64,000 nt of DNA from assembly GCA_038503075.1 (NCBI GenBank), contig JBCAML010000007.1, positions 186,001-250,000 on the forward strand, in the 5' to 3' direction. The position numbers and the translations under genes were made by a program. The notes under the pieces were generated by a model. That model saw nothing but the letters and a program-made list of their open reading frames with translations, ran no database searches and was not told where the DNA came from. This DNA comes from Gyromitra esculenta (Eukaryota > Ascomycota > Pezizomycetes > Pezizales > Discinaceae). Shown in pieces: positions 32,854 to 44,700 of this stretch. The stretch's first letter is position 1. Each line of letters opens with the position of its first letter.

Positions 32854-35206
32854 ATGGCTAGCAACAATAGGTTGAAAGTGGGGATAGACTTCGGAACTAC
32901 ATACTCGGGAGTTGCTTGGGTGAGCTATCTATTGTTTGGAAAACTGTGATATTCGAGACTACCGTGAATATTTACTAACACCTACTATCTAGGCACTCTC
33001 AAGTGATCCGAGAGATGTTGTCGTTCTAAGAGAGTGGCCAGGTGTAAGAACCCACCCAGCGAATGGACTCCATAAATCTGTTTCACCAAACTCATCAGCT
33101 CGAGGTGTATTTTTACACTACTAACAGTATCTTTAGGGAACTCGAACGTCAGACAAAGTACCTAGTGAAATATCCTACACAACTGCAGGGCAGGTGGACA
33201 AGTGGGGTTTCGAGATAAAGCCTAGCGCACCAAGGATTGCATGGTTCAAATTACTCCTCGACCCAAGTAAATACACATCAAATCAAGCCCAATCCTCGAC
33301 GATGGTCCGAACAAACCGCTTGATCCCGGATTCCAAAAAGCCAGTAGATGTGGTGGCAGACTATTTAACCTGTCTAAAGAAACACACTATGAAAACTCTA
33401 GAGCGGACTTATAGCAAAGCATTCCTAGATGTGACGCCCATCGACTATTGCATGACAGTTCCTGCAGTAAGTCGCCACCATTTCCCGTTAACGTTCTATG
33501 CATTTCTGACCTTCATTTAAAGATCTGGAATGATGCTGCAAAAGCATTAACCCTCCAGGCAGCCGAGTCTGCGGGCTTTGGAGCTAGGAGCGCCATCAAG
33601 CTTGTGTCTGAGCCAGAAGCTGCAGCGGCATGGAGTTTGATGAGAGATATTCAACCCACAAACATCAAGGTCAGAAACACTATTGGTTCCCAGACTTACG
33701 GTTGATATTGATATAAGTTTCTAGGTCAATGATACCTTTGTTGTCGTCGATTGCGGTGGTGGTACTGTCGTAAGTTACCCCATCACCACAACCACTAAAC
33801 AGTATTACGTTTCTAACAAATTAGGATCTTATATCATACAATGTTGTCGCGATAGAACCAAGCCTTGAGGTAAAGGAGAGTGTCGTAGGCTCAGGGGATC
33901 TATGCGGTTCTACTTTCCTCAACCAACGGTTTGAGAATTTGGTGAAATCTCGCATTAAGCAGAAGTGAATACAGAAGAAACCCTATCGTATAAGAGAAAT
34001 TTATACTAACTTTATTAGATTCGATAAGATGAAGGAAGGGTCGCGAAATATTATGATGAAGCACTTTGAAGAATTCCTGAAGCGAAGTTTTACAAATTCA
34101 GAAGACGATGACATCTTCAGTTGCCCAATTCCCGGAGTACCAGATGATCCCGCAGCCGGTGTAGAAGACGGATGCTTTGTTTTGACCAGGGACGAAATGA
34201 AAGAAATATTTGAACCTGTCATAAGTAAAATCTTACAACTTGTTCGGGAACAGATAACATCTGCGGAAGGACCAAGCCAAAGGAAAGCGCGAATTTCGGT
34301 ATGATTTCCAGCTGTGTGTCTTTTATATCAGTAACTTCGCTTTTACTAACCTATCGATAGTCTATTCTACTCGTCGGGGGCTTTGGATCATCAAAGTATC
34401 TTCTCCAGCGACTTGACGCTGACATGGCCGTCTGGAGAAAGAGAAGTCTACCAATCCAAATCCTTCAGCCAGCTAATGCGTAAGGTCTCTTCACAAATAT
34501 TTTATTTCGCAATACTAATATTCAACAGCTGGAGTGCTGTTGCACGCGGGGCTGTACTTCGAGGTCTGGAGGGATCTGGGGGCATTAACATTTCAAGCCG
34601 AAAGTCACGACGACACTATGGAACTGAGTGCTGCAGTCATTTCAATTTTGGAGAGGATCCATTCGACAAGCTTATATACTGCCAGTACACGGGGCAGCCA
34701 CTGTGCACAAACACTATGCAGTATTACGTCAAATTGGTAAATTCGCAGAACAATGCGAATATGCATATAAGCTAACTGTTTACCAAGGGCGAACAAGTAT
34801 CGGAGAACAACCCTATCGTTCTTCCTTTCATTCGGAGTGTAGGCCTAAATCACAGCTTGTCATTCACAGAGCAGCTTTTTGAGTGTGAGACGCCAGCCGC
34901 CCCCCGGTTCACAACTGATCCTGGTGAGTCTCCCCGTACCTATTACAGCTATTGTGGATTATCTAAACAAATAAACTAGCTATAAAACGACTGTGCACAT
35001 TCACGTCAAACCTAAGCACGGTGCCGAGGAACTTGTTCGCTAAGAAGAAGGGAGTCAACGGAATTGACTACTATGAGATCCGGTATAGTTTGGTTATGAC
35101 ACTGCAATCAGCCTTGCTTGTTTTCCACCTAGAGTTCCAAGAGAAGAAACACGGGCAAGATGGAAAGCCATATGGAAGTGTAACGGTTAAATTTTCGTCC
35201 GAGTAG
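32854..35206 (+). CDS. Hsp70-family ATPase, HSPA12-like
   Basis: Eleven short exons fit with consistent phases: 32854-32919, 32993-33043, 33137-33466, 33523-33669, 33725-33769, 33825-33964, 34019-34298, 34361-34479, 34529-34736, 34788-34923 and 34980-35206 (582 aa). ATPase motifs are in order: phosphate-1 GIDFGTTYSGVAW at the N-terminus, EPEAAA, phosphate-2 VVVDCGGGTVDLISY, adenosine loop LLVGGFGSSKYL, and the HSPA12-type AVARGAVLRGLE. The peptide-binding domain of canonical Hsp70 is absent, as is any C-terminal EEVD. Fungi carry many such divergent Hsp70-like proteins of unknown client. All motif residues look intact, so it is probably active. It is divergent from the coiled-coil gene. Confidence 0.92.
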
Positions 35207-36510
35207 CTGCCTTATGCGTTTCGATTTTATGGGAGGATGGTAGAAACAAATAGTAAGTTTGAGGGATTTTTATCTTTTTTTGGCGTTTCAGCTCAATTTA
35301 AGGAATATATGTGGTGCCTTCGACCAGTTTTCAAGCAAGCCAAAAAAAAACCAAGGCTTAAATATGATAACTTGTGGCCTGTTCGATATTTAACGATAGA
35401 CCACTCCTATCCTGCCACACCGCTACAGTACTGGGAAGGGGGGTGAAATTGGTACGGTATTGTATTCGTACAGTTGCGTCCAACAAGTCCGTGCGCTTTC
35501 TGAAGTACCACAACACACCGAGGTGATACTAAACCTCGATTAGAAAAGCTAGAATTTTACTCTAGTTTTATTACCATGTAAATAAATCGTATATGTGTTC
35601 AATTATCTCACGGTTTCTCTTCTATCGAATAACAAATACTTCGGTTGAGTTTGGCCCATTTTCCTAGAGCCGGTGAGCCGTGGTACTTCAAAACGCGCAT
35701 GAACTTGTTGGACGCAACTGCACATGATTCTCATGAATGCGGGAGTAAATCGGTAGTGCTACAGAGTTCTCAAAGGTAATACGGTAGCTATCCTGAGTGA
35801 TTCCTTCACTTCCTAATAATACGATACCAAAAACACCCATTTTCCAGTACTAGCTCATCCCTCCGCACTGCCTTGGCTACTGCTGTATGAGGCCAGTAAC
35901 GAGACGACCCCACCACCACCAATACTCTAGCCAATCAACACGTAAGACATCGTCATGTCGTTCCTTTGGTAGTTAAGAATTTGATACCTTTCCCTCTCTT
36001 CTATGCACTTTCATATGTTTTACTAGAAAAATCACACTAGATAATATACATGGTGTGTGTTAGTACACACGAAGTCTATTAGCGTTAGCTTAGCTAAAAA
36101 ATTATGTTCCAAAATGTAAATAATATTTCGCCTTTAGATCCTGTCACAGATCTTAACATCAATATATACCCAGCCCCTCCTATCCCCCGGTATGGGTACT
36201 CTTAAATAGTATCGTACATATTGCTCACATCCTTAGCCAAACAAACAATCGATCATAATTCACAAACTCATTAGGTCACACCGAACCAAAATCTCTTTCA
36301 TCAATAATCACTCGCTCCCAGCCACAAATTCAGAACCCAAATCTTCAATTTGTTTTGTTTTTTGTTTAACTCATTAATTGTAACTAGCACTAGAGCTATG
36401 ACAGTACAAAACAACACACCCACACCCACGCTCATCTTCCTTCGTATCCCATCTTCTTAGCCACATAGTATATTCAATTTCTCTAGGTATCTACGAAGAA
36501 AAATTACACT
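35207..36510. other. Intergenic region after the Hsp70-like gene
   Basis: Contains the inverted-repeat element at 35471-35720. A 69-codon plus frame at 35237-35446 just after the Hsp70-like stop shows no family. The part 36040-36500 is AT-rich and likely includes the MAP1 3' UTR. Confidence 0.4.
35471..35720. mobile_element. MITE-like inverted-repeat element (Fot1/pogo-like ends)
   Basis: The left end 35471-35509 (CAGTTGCGTCCAACAAGT...) and the right end 35682-35720 (...ACTTGTTGGACGCAACTG in inverse) are inverted copies: the outer 18 bases are identical apart from none or one change, and the inner TGAAGTACCA also matches. The left flank is TA; the right flank is CA, so the duplication would have one change. 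Total 250 bp with no open frame. CAGTTGCGTCC-type ends resemble fungal pogo/Fot1 elements as I recall them; that link is inference. Confidence 0.65.
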
Positions 36511-38015
36511 CTATAGTTTCTCTGCCTCCGCCACAACTGGCATTGGTACCGGTCCGCCAGGCGAATCCGGCTTCCTCGCTGTTAGGTTCTCTACACCATC
36601 CTCCGTAACCAGCAGTGTATGTTCGAACTGTGCGCTCATTTTCCCATCCCAAGTAACAGCAGTCCAATCATCAGGCCAAGTTTTGTCTCTGTAGGAACCG
36701 AGCGAGATCATAGGTTCGATCGTGAAACACATTCCGGGTTTTGCAGTGCCGGTTGCCTTATTTTTCGCGTAATGGGGGACATTGGGCGCGCAGTGGAAGA
36801 GTTGGTTTATACCCTATTCATTCGCGGATTAGTATTCTACCCCTTTTTTCCTCCAGTTTGGGGTTCCTACATGTCCACAGTAAGCAGTAACAACACTGCA
36901 TCCCCTCTCCTTGGCTCTTTTCTCAATGACGTTGCCGGGCTCTCTGAATGCCATCCCAGGTTTCACAAGTTTAATGGCCTCGTCCAGACAATATCTACTG
37001 GCTTCTACAACCCTCACGGTGTCTGGGTTTGAGCGTGCTTTATCGCCAACATAGTATGTCTCATTCAGATCTCCATGGAAACCGCCGTGGTATAGCGTTA
37101 CGTCGATGTTGATGATGTCACCGTCGACCAAGGGCCGTTGGTCTGGGATTCCGTGGCAGATGACCTCATTGACGGATGTGCAGACGGATTTAGGGAAGTG
37201 ATTGTAGTTCAACGGGGAGGGATAAGACTAGTAAATACCAAGTTGGTTAACCACGAAGCAATCAAAGGAAGGAAGAGGAGCGAACCTTTCGTTCTATGCA
37301 CGCTTTGTGCACAATCTCGTCAATCTCATCCGTCGTTATTCCAGGCCTCACCGCTGCCGCTGCAATATCCAGCACCTCTCTTGCCAGCCTACAGACTTTC
37401 CTCATCCCCTCGCACTCGGACGGGCTTAAAATGGAGATCTTCCGGCCATTGCTCCCTAACGCATACTCACTCCTCGGGATTCCATCTACTGCATAGTCGG
37501 GTCTCTTGATGCTACTTGGCACAGGCCGTGTAGGTGATAACGGGTAAGTTGGACGAAGAGTCCCCGTGTACGAGAAAGTCGGGAATGGGTCGTAGGTACC
37601 GGTAACTGGGTCGGTCGGAAGAGGCACGGGTAAGGTGAGATCTTTTAGAGACTGGAGGAGGCTGTTCTTACCGGTGGGTGGTTTTTTGTGGAGGGCTTTG
37701 TGCTCTGGCTGTGGGTTTAAGAACGGAAGCCAAAAGAGCGAGAAGCGTGGGAGACTGTATGTCAGCCTTCTTACTCCCTTTCTTGACTGCAATATCCCAG
37801 CAATACAATGGGACCTGAGATGATGTAGGAAATTCAGTGGGCAAACGGGCAGCATGGTATATGTGGGTGGGAAAATAACATACCCAACTACGTTTAAAAC
37901 AGTCCTGTGAGCAGAAATAGGATTCTTTGCCTAGCTTCAAGCATGTGGGGCATTGCAGCGTGCTGGCGGGATCGCTGCATTCTTGACCAATACACATACG
38001 GGTTGCGGTCGACAT
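36511..38015 (-). CDS. MAP1: Methionine aminopeptidase type 1
   Basis: Four exons fit: 37884-38015, 37286-37708, 36871-37227 and 36511-36813 (404 aa). The N-terminal zinc-binding region has paired Cys ([27 protein letters not shown]) as in cytosolic MetAP1, which docks it to ribosomes. The catalytic pita-bread fold follows: [30 protein letters not shown], then the metal ligands Asp in [17 protein letters not shown], His in [15 protein letters not shown] (formed by splicing), Glu in [10 protein letters not shown] and Glu in AQFEHTLLV. The enzyme removes initiator Met from nascent chains. The first intron (175 nt) is long for this window and its acceptor CCCACAG was chosen because it gives [14 protein letters not shown]; the donor at 37285 is a weak GTTCGC. 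Confidence 0.94.
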
Positions 38016-40639
38016 TTTATCGTTTATATGAGGGATTCGAGGGATTCGAGGGCGGAGATGGGTGGATATATTGTAATTTTGGGGGGGAGGGTATCGTGGT
38101 TGACCAAGATCTGGTGAGTCATGGAAAACTGTCTCGGACTCGGATGATCGGTGGAGGCTCAATTTAGGGCGTCTTGGCACCAACATCAAGAAGTTCGACT
38201 CGCAGGACCGCCGAATCTTTTTCAATAGTAATCAACGGGTAACTCGAATATCGGTCTTCATTACGGCAGTAGGTACTCCGGCATTGATACCATCGTACCC
38301 CGAGAATGGCGACGGCTGTTCAGCACCGGCATAGCCCAGAAACTTGGCTTCATGGGCTTGTTTTAGCAGTCTCTTGATGTACTCCAACTCGGCTATCCAG
38401 ATATCGGTCTTCAAACTCTATCTACGGATAATATCCCCTGTGTCGATGTTTCAAGGGTTAATAGCGGCAGTTGCCTATGGCACAGATGGCGCGGTTTCAA
38501 ACCTCGAAATGTCATTCCAGTAAACGATCCTACTACGTAATTCAGTTATTTACAGGAGCCTCCCGATATTCCGCGGGCAGGCAAAGCCCAAATGACTGCT
38601 CCTGAAGAGACCGTTTGCGGAAATCGCCTCATAAGTAACTATACGTAAGCTGCTGCTTCTCCTCCTTTGCTGCGTATTGTACAGTATGAGCCCTCAGCAA
38701 CAACAGCCACTGCCAAGGATACTCGATTCCATAATCATTGGCACGGACCAGGACACATATAAAGCACTTTTCCGTGCCGAGACCCTAAAGAAATCATAAG
38801 CATGACGATTAATTTCTCCAGCTCCTGTAAAGCTGAATGGGCCTACGTGGCTACGGTTGGTGATGGTAAGGGCTATCGCTGCTGCTTACTGCGTCGATGG
38901 GAAAGTAATCATACATGTGATCATCGAAGATTTAGATATGTGAAAACAAACTGCGTAGACAGCGCGGTTATCGTGCCTAATTCGTTCACCCATCCTAATC
39001 AAAATCACGGGTCCTGGACTGAAACATCTCGGGCGTTCGCCTATCGAGAGCTGAGTCGAAAATTATTTCCAAAAACCGCGAGCATGCCCTGAGTACGCCT
39101 CGGACCAAGATCAATACATAAAGTGCTAGTTCGATGTCAGAACGCGGGTGATTTAAGCTTTGAGCGGCTGCTGCCTTGTTGGTGGCTTGAGGGTAACGGT
39201 TTATTCCCAAAGATAACTCGAGCCCGTATTGGTCGGTAGTAAGTCCCTCGAATCGGTTCGATTTGGCCTTTATTAAATGCGGCTGATTCGTTGGCCTATA
39301 GGTGAGTTTACACTTTGAAGTCCCTTGGTACGGCGAGGGATCGAGATTTATGTCGTCCATGCTCAACGCTAGTGTGATGTAGGGCTGGGCTGAATGTGAA
39401 TGAACAACTCACGTCAGGATCGAAGAAGCAGAGACCTCCCACGAGCTCGATTTTATCGAATGCGGACTATCACCTATATGTATGAGTGGGGGTTCTTGCA
39501 CGCAGACTCGATGAAAATGTGATTAAAGAATAAATAAATAAAGAGGGTATTATCGGAGAGGTAGAAATCTTCAATTTGGGTACATACATTTAGTAATCAT
39601 GACTGTCTACGAAAGGTCTCTTCCATACATGGAACCACTACGTGCTTATGGTTTTCGCTTGTAGAGTATTGAGTTTACGAGTGATACCTACACACAGAAT
39701 ACTGTTACGAAAATCTGGCTGCGTATGAACGTGCTGTACTGCCTATTCAATTGAGTATTTGCTACCCGCCAATATTTCATAAAGCTCTCTAGAACGCATG
39801 CAGAGAAGAGTCTCAGGTATCTACATGTATTCCTCTGTTGTGCTAATGGACAGCCTTAGCGTCGCTTATCATAAATAAACGTCAATTTCCGTAAGGCTGC
39901 GCATTCGTGACAAAAAGTACATGTAGAGTACCTAGGCTGGCACTATTTGACTTTGTAACCCGGTAGGACCGGCTGTGAAACATCGATAGTGAGCACAGGC
40001 CTGTGCTACTATTTTTAGAAATATTAAATACGCAAGCCGTCGCAACTGATCAACAGCCAGCAGGGATGCTTCCCTTCACCCTCCAAGCACTTATTCCAGA
40101 TCTAGAAGTTTGAACTCAAAAACACTGCCCCACCAAAAAGAGTTCTGCACTCTCTGGACGAGGATACCTTCCAGAACACAGCCTTAGGGGCGCCAAGGTC
40201 AACCAGCCTGCAGCTTTGCACCTCACTCAGCCTTTCAGGTTTGGTCTCTTGTTAGTTATGGAATGGGCGCCAGAGCCCAAAACGATCCCGCATGAGGGAG
40301 GCCGCAGGCATCCCCACCTTTCTTGAAGTAAAGTACCATGGGATTGGGCAAGGGACTTACTCAGCCTCGTGTGTGTGCCACGCCAGTTTAAAACGGTGGT
40401 GTTGGAACTTGGAGGCACTTTTTTTATCAGCCATCTGTGCCCTCTTATTACAGCCAACCAGCACCACTTCTTCTCGTCCCCTCCCTTCCCCTCCTCCTTC
40501 TCTCTTATATTTATCTCGCCTCTCCCCCCGCATCGAGTGTTTAGAGATTTATTGCATCTTCCTTTCTCTCTCCCGTGCTTTAAGGGTTTCCATTTAACTT
40601 TTACACTTTTTTTCATCTAAAAAGAAAACAGCCATCACA
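38016..40639. other. Intergenic region between MAP1 and SUR7
   Basis: No gene with support. TACATGTA sites at 39822 and 39918; an AAATA run near 39528-39543. The short minus frame at 38232-38414 (AELEYIKRLLKQAHEAKFL...) reads like a decayed protein fragment but is too short to call. The last 200 bp before SUR7 are pyrimidine-rich (40440-40600), typical of a fungal promoter and leader. Confidence 0.4.
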
Positions 40640-41759
40640 ATGGGGAAAGCTGGTAGATTCGCGTGTATCCTCACGCCTATGCTATGTACTCTTGCATCGT
40701 TATTTTGCACACTGGTGGTTATCATCGGAGGCACCAACAAAAGTTCTGGCCCGATAAGTGGACTGTATTTCTTCAAGGTTCGTTCCTCCAGATCCATCAT
40801 GAGACATCGTGATCACATGGTTATCTTATCGACAAAACTAACATCCATCCAACAGATTGATACCCGCCACATCACAACACCTAGCAGTATAGACCTGGTT
40901 CCCGGCGTGAACATCGATAATGAACTCCTCAAGACTGGCTTCAATATGTCCGCCTCAGAGCTTGGGCTCGCTGACTTCTACACCTCCTCGTTGTGGAACT
41001 ACTGCTCTGGGACTATCAAGGGTGGAGAATGGAAGATCACTGAGTGCGGGAAGCCATCTGCGACTTACTACTTCAACCCGATCCATATCCTGAACGTCTC
41101 TGCAGATGCCAATGCGCAGGAGATTCAGTTCCCAGACAGCATTCAGAAGATCAATAAGGCGGTTGGTGCAGTAAGCAAGGTGATGACTGCTATGTACGTT
41201 TTGGGATTTGCGACAACGGTTGTTACCTTTATTATTGGATGGTTTGGTCTATTGTCGAGATGGGGAAGTTGCGTTACTACTATCCTCGCTGATGTACGTT
41301 TATCTGTCCCCTCCTTCGGCTTATCTAGGTTGATACTGATTACGTGAACTACAGGTCTCATTCTTCTTCCTCCTTGTCGGTTCCATCATCTCCACCGCTC
41401 TCTATTATTCCATGGAGGCCACCTACAATAAAGCGTTCAAAGATTTCTCTGTTGCCGCTTCCACAAACAAGACGATGTATACCTACACCTGGTTGGCAGT
41501 TGCTTTCTCCCTGGCTGCATCGATCTTCTGGATGTTCTCCACTTGCTGCTGCTCCGGAAAGAAAGCCCGTATCATGGGTACCGATCACAGTGCGAAAGGA
41601 AAGGCTGCCAAAACTGGTCCTGGTGGACACAACTATGAGAGGATTTCGACACCGTATATGGGTGGAAGCACTGCTGGGCACACTGCCGGGCACTCGGTAC
41701 CAATGACAGAGGTTGGAAAGAAGCAGCAGGCCTCTTTTGAGCCTTATAGACACAGCTAA
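40640..41759 (+). CDS. SUR7/PalI family plasma-membrane protein
   Basis: Three exons, 40640-40777, 40856-41293 and 41355-41759 (326 aa). Four membrane spans: residues about 8-29 (FACILTPMLCTLASLFCTLV), 160-182 (YVLGFATTVVTFIIGWFGLL), 193-212 (SFFFLLVGSIISTALYYS) and 232-253 (YTWLAVAFSLAASIFWMF). The first extracellular loop carries the SUR7 family signature around SSLWNYCSGTIKGG with a second Cys in ITECGK, the claudin-like pair. The cytosolic tail starts with a Cys cluster (STCCCSGKKAR), a likely palmitoylation site, then is Gly/Ser-rich. SUR7 proteins sit in the MCC/eisosome membrane compartment and affect cell-wall and endocytic function. Pil1 lies about 25 kb away in this window. Confidence 0.9.
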
Positions 41760-44700
41760 GGAGATGGTATATTTTGGGATAAAGTATAGAATGGATGGAT
41801 GGTCTTTAAGAGGGATGGAACAGGTAGCAGAGATGGGTTAATGATCTGAACGAGCTTTGCAATGTAGCAGCAACTTAGGATAGGATCTTTTTCCGGGCTT
41901 GTATGTATGTTATGGGTGATATACCTAACAAGCGGAGTTTTGACTGAGAAAAATCTGGTTCCTGTTTTTTATTATTTTCTCGGGAGGCTTGGTGCTTTTA
42001 TTTCTTGTGTTTAAATGACTTTTTTCCTTTGTCTTTTTTTTGTGAATGACTTTTTTCTTCTACATGGGTGGGTATCAGGAATCTATAGCGGTTTTGGGGT
42101 GATGATCTCCAGGTTCTATGTTCTGCGCAGTTTTCCTCACCCTCACAATATATCACAACCACACCTGGCTCGGCCATTGCTTTTTTCCTAGGCTGAAGTA
42201 CAAAATTGCTAGAAGTGAAATTACAATCATAATTATCTGCGCATTCTGCACTCTGCAGCGGTGCGGCTGAAAATTCGTTTATCGTGCGGCTAAGGTATGG
42301 TCGTTAATAACGGTGAGCTGCGGCCCCCAAAATAAAGTACTCCGCTCTACCAGCACGCGATGAGACAGCACGGCAGAAGTAAAACACGGTGATCCCTGGG
42401 AAGGTTGGGGGGAAACGGCTGCCTTATCGTTCCTGTAAAAAGAAAGGAATGCCAGGGTTAACGTGGGTGTTGTGCTTGCTTTTTGGTACGATGCGTTTCT
42501 TCCTGGCTGTTCCCTTTTTTTGTTTTTAGCGGTTGCATGTACTTTAGATAAACCGTGTCGTTAGTCTAACGTTGACGAGGTTTGGTGATCTTTTGCTCTC
42601 ACCATGGGGTTGAAGATAGAAAGCTTTGTATACTTTTATGTATGGTATTTTCGTACTGTTTCAGGGATTTAATGTTGTCAGTTGAACCACGCATTGAAGA
42701 ATATATTATTTTAAGGTTTTATATTTCTCCCTTTATAAGCTCAAGGAAAGCTTAATTGGTACGAAGAGTTATCTAGATGTGGTTTGCAGACCATTTGGAT
42801 GATCATGTTTACATGTGTGTTAGCTGGGGGGACGTGCGATTTCTCGGCTTGGTGATTATGGAGGTGGGTCATAGATACATGTAGGTTTCGTCGATTATGT
42901 AGAAGTTATCTTGAGCGGAGAATCGGTGAGTAGGATTGACATGAGCGGCGGTTTCATTAGCATTGGAAGGCTACAGAAAGCTATGCTAAAGCAATCCATG
43001 GGCAGGCGGGTTTAAGCTTTGAGAGTGAGGTGAGCTCAAGAGCCGGACTAACGATCTGAGTTGAAGTGATATTTTCTGTGTGTCGAAATTGGTTGGAGGA
43101 TTGGCTTTGGAAAGGAGTGTGGCATGTATCTTTGCTAGAAGCTAGTGATCGACAAATTTATACCTTATCCCGAAGGAAGGTTGATAAATAATAATTAGTG
43201 ATCATATGTCGTCACTCGCTCACCGTGGTGCGCGGATGTGGGCAAAAGCAATTGATTCACAGTCTTCAACCGACGCTAGTGGGTGAAACATTTTCTTGGG
43301 TTTTTTTTCGCTAGCAGAGATGGTTGTTCCCCCCCTCCTTGAATTCTCTAATCCTTCCATCACCTTCAGTTCTGTATACTCTTTCCCACCCAAGTTTCCA
43401 AACAGCCGTCATACTCAGACCTTCTAGGGTTTTCGACACAGCAGAACCTTCAGTAATGTCTACATTTAGTGGACTTCGATTTAGAGATCCGCCACACTTA
43501 TCTGAGTATATCTCAACGGGTCTCAACAACCTACATGGTGGGAAAACAGAAAAACAAAACATCACCATTCAAACGACCAGCTGTCAAAGATCAGCTCGTC
43601 TTCGGCCATTTTTACTGGGAGAACAACTGATGGATTTAACTAGCTCTTTGTTTTCCCCACCTGTTTCTTGAACTTGCATCATAGAAAGCACGCATTGACT
43701 ACTAGCTATTTAACAGATTACCTCGAGCAGCAACTGGCGGTGCGTCCCGTCCATGGTCAACCAGTCCCGGAAATCAAGCTGCCAAAAAATCTCGGCATTC
43801 TACTCCACAATCCTTAAATTAATATTATCAGAACATGGATTACTAACTCGACTGGCGATATATATTCTCCCGCGGCCGAACACTGACGATAAAAGCGATG
43901 ATGACATTACGGTCGATAGAATACAAATTTATGAACGGATGTTGCTAGTATTTGCTTTGGATGAGGTTATGGATAGATCTCAGGCGTTGGGGTGCTTTAA
44001 CATTTTCAATCTCCGCATCACAGTCACGAGAACGGATACGTTGTATGGTGTCTATATATTTATCTATTGAAGAATTATTATCAGTGAGTATCCGTCTTAG
44101 GAGCGCAGGCTAATCATTGGTGTCATGCAGAAAAGGCTTTTTATCCACCCTAACTCTTGCTCCTATTCCACAACCATCATTTGCAAGATATTTTTTTACC
44201 CGATTGATCTTCTGGTAGTCCTCTGCTTAGACGCTGTCAGAGAAAGTGGAAGTTATATGCTGGAAAAGAAATGTGGGACTATTTGTTACACACAAGCAGG
44301 AAACGGAAGCCACATTGGTGAATATACTCCTAAATGAACTAATGATTTCATGAGCTTATTTTGAATAAATGCATTTGCCAAATTTTTGAATGCTTTCTTA
44401 TTATTAGAGGCTTTTAAGGAGGTTATTATCTAGAGGGTTTTATGAAGTTGACATACAGCGAAAAGAATTCAAGTTGTTCTCTTTGGAAAGCATATATCTT
44501 AGGTTCTTTAACGCCAGGCAGTCAGAATCAAACATCAATGAAACTACCTGTCAACTTTGCTAACTTTTGCATACAGATCCATATTAACAGGAAGCTTGTA
44601 ATCTCAAAGACATGTATTATCGGTATTTGCATTGGCTGCACCGTTCACACACTATCACTTCCAACACATTAATAGGGTGGCCTAGGTGAGAAAGAAGCTT

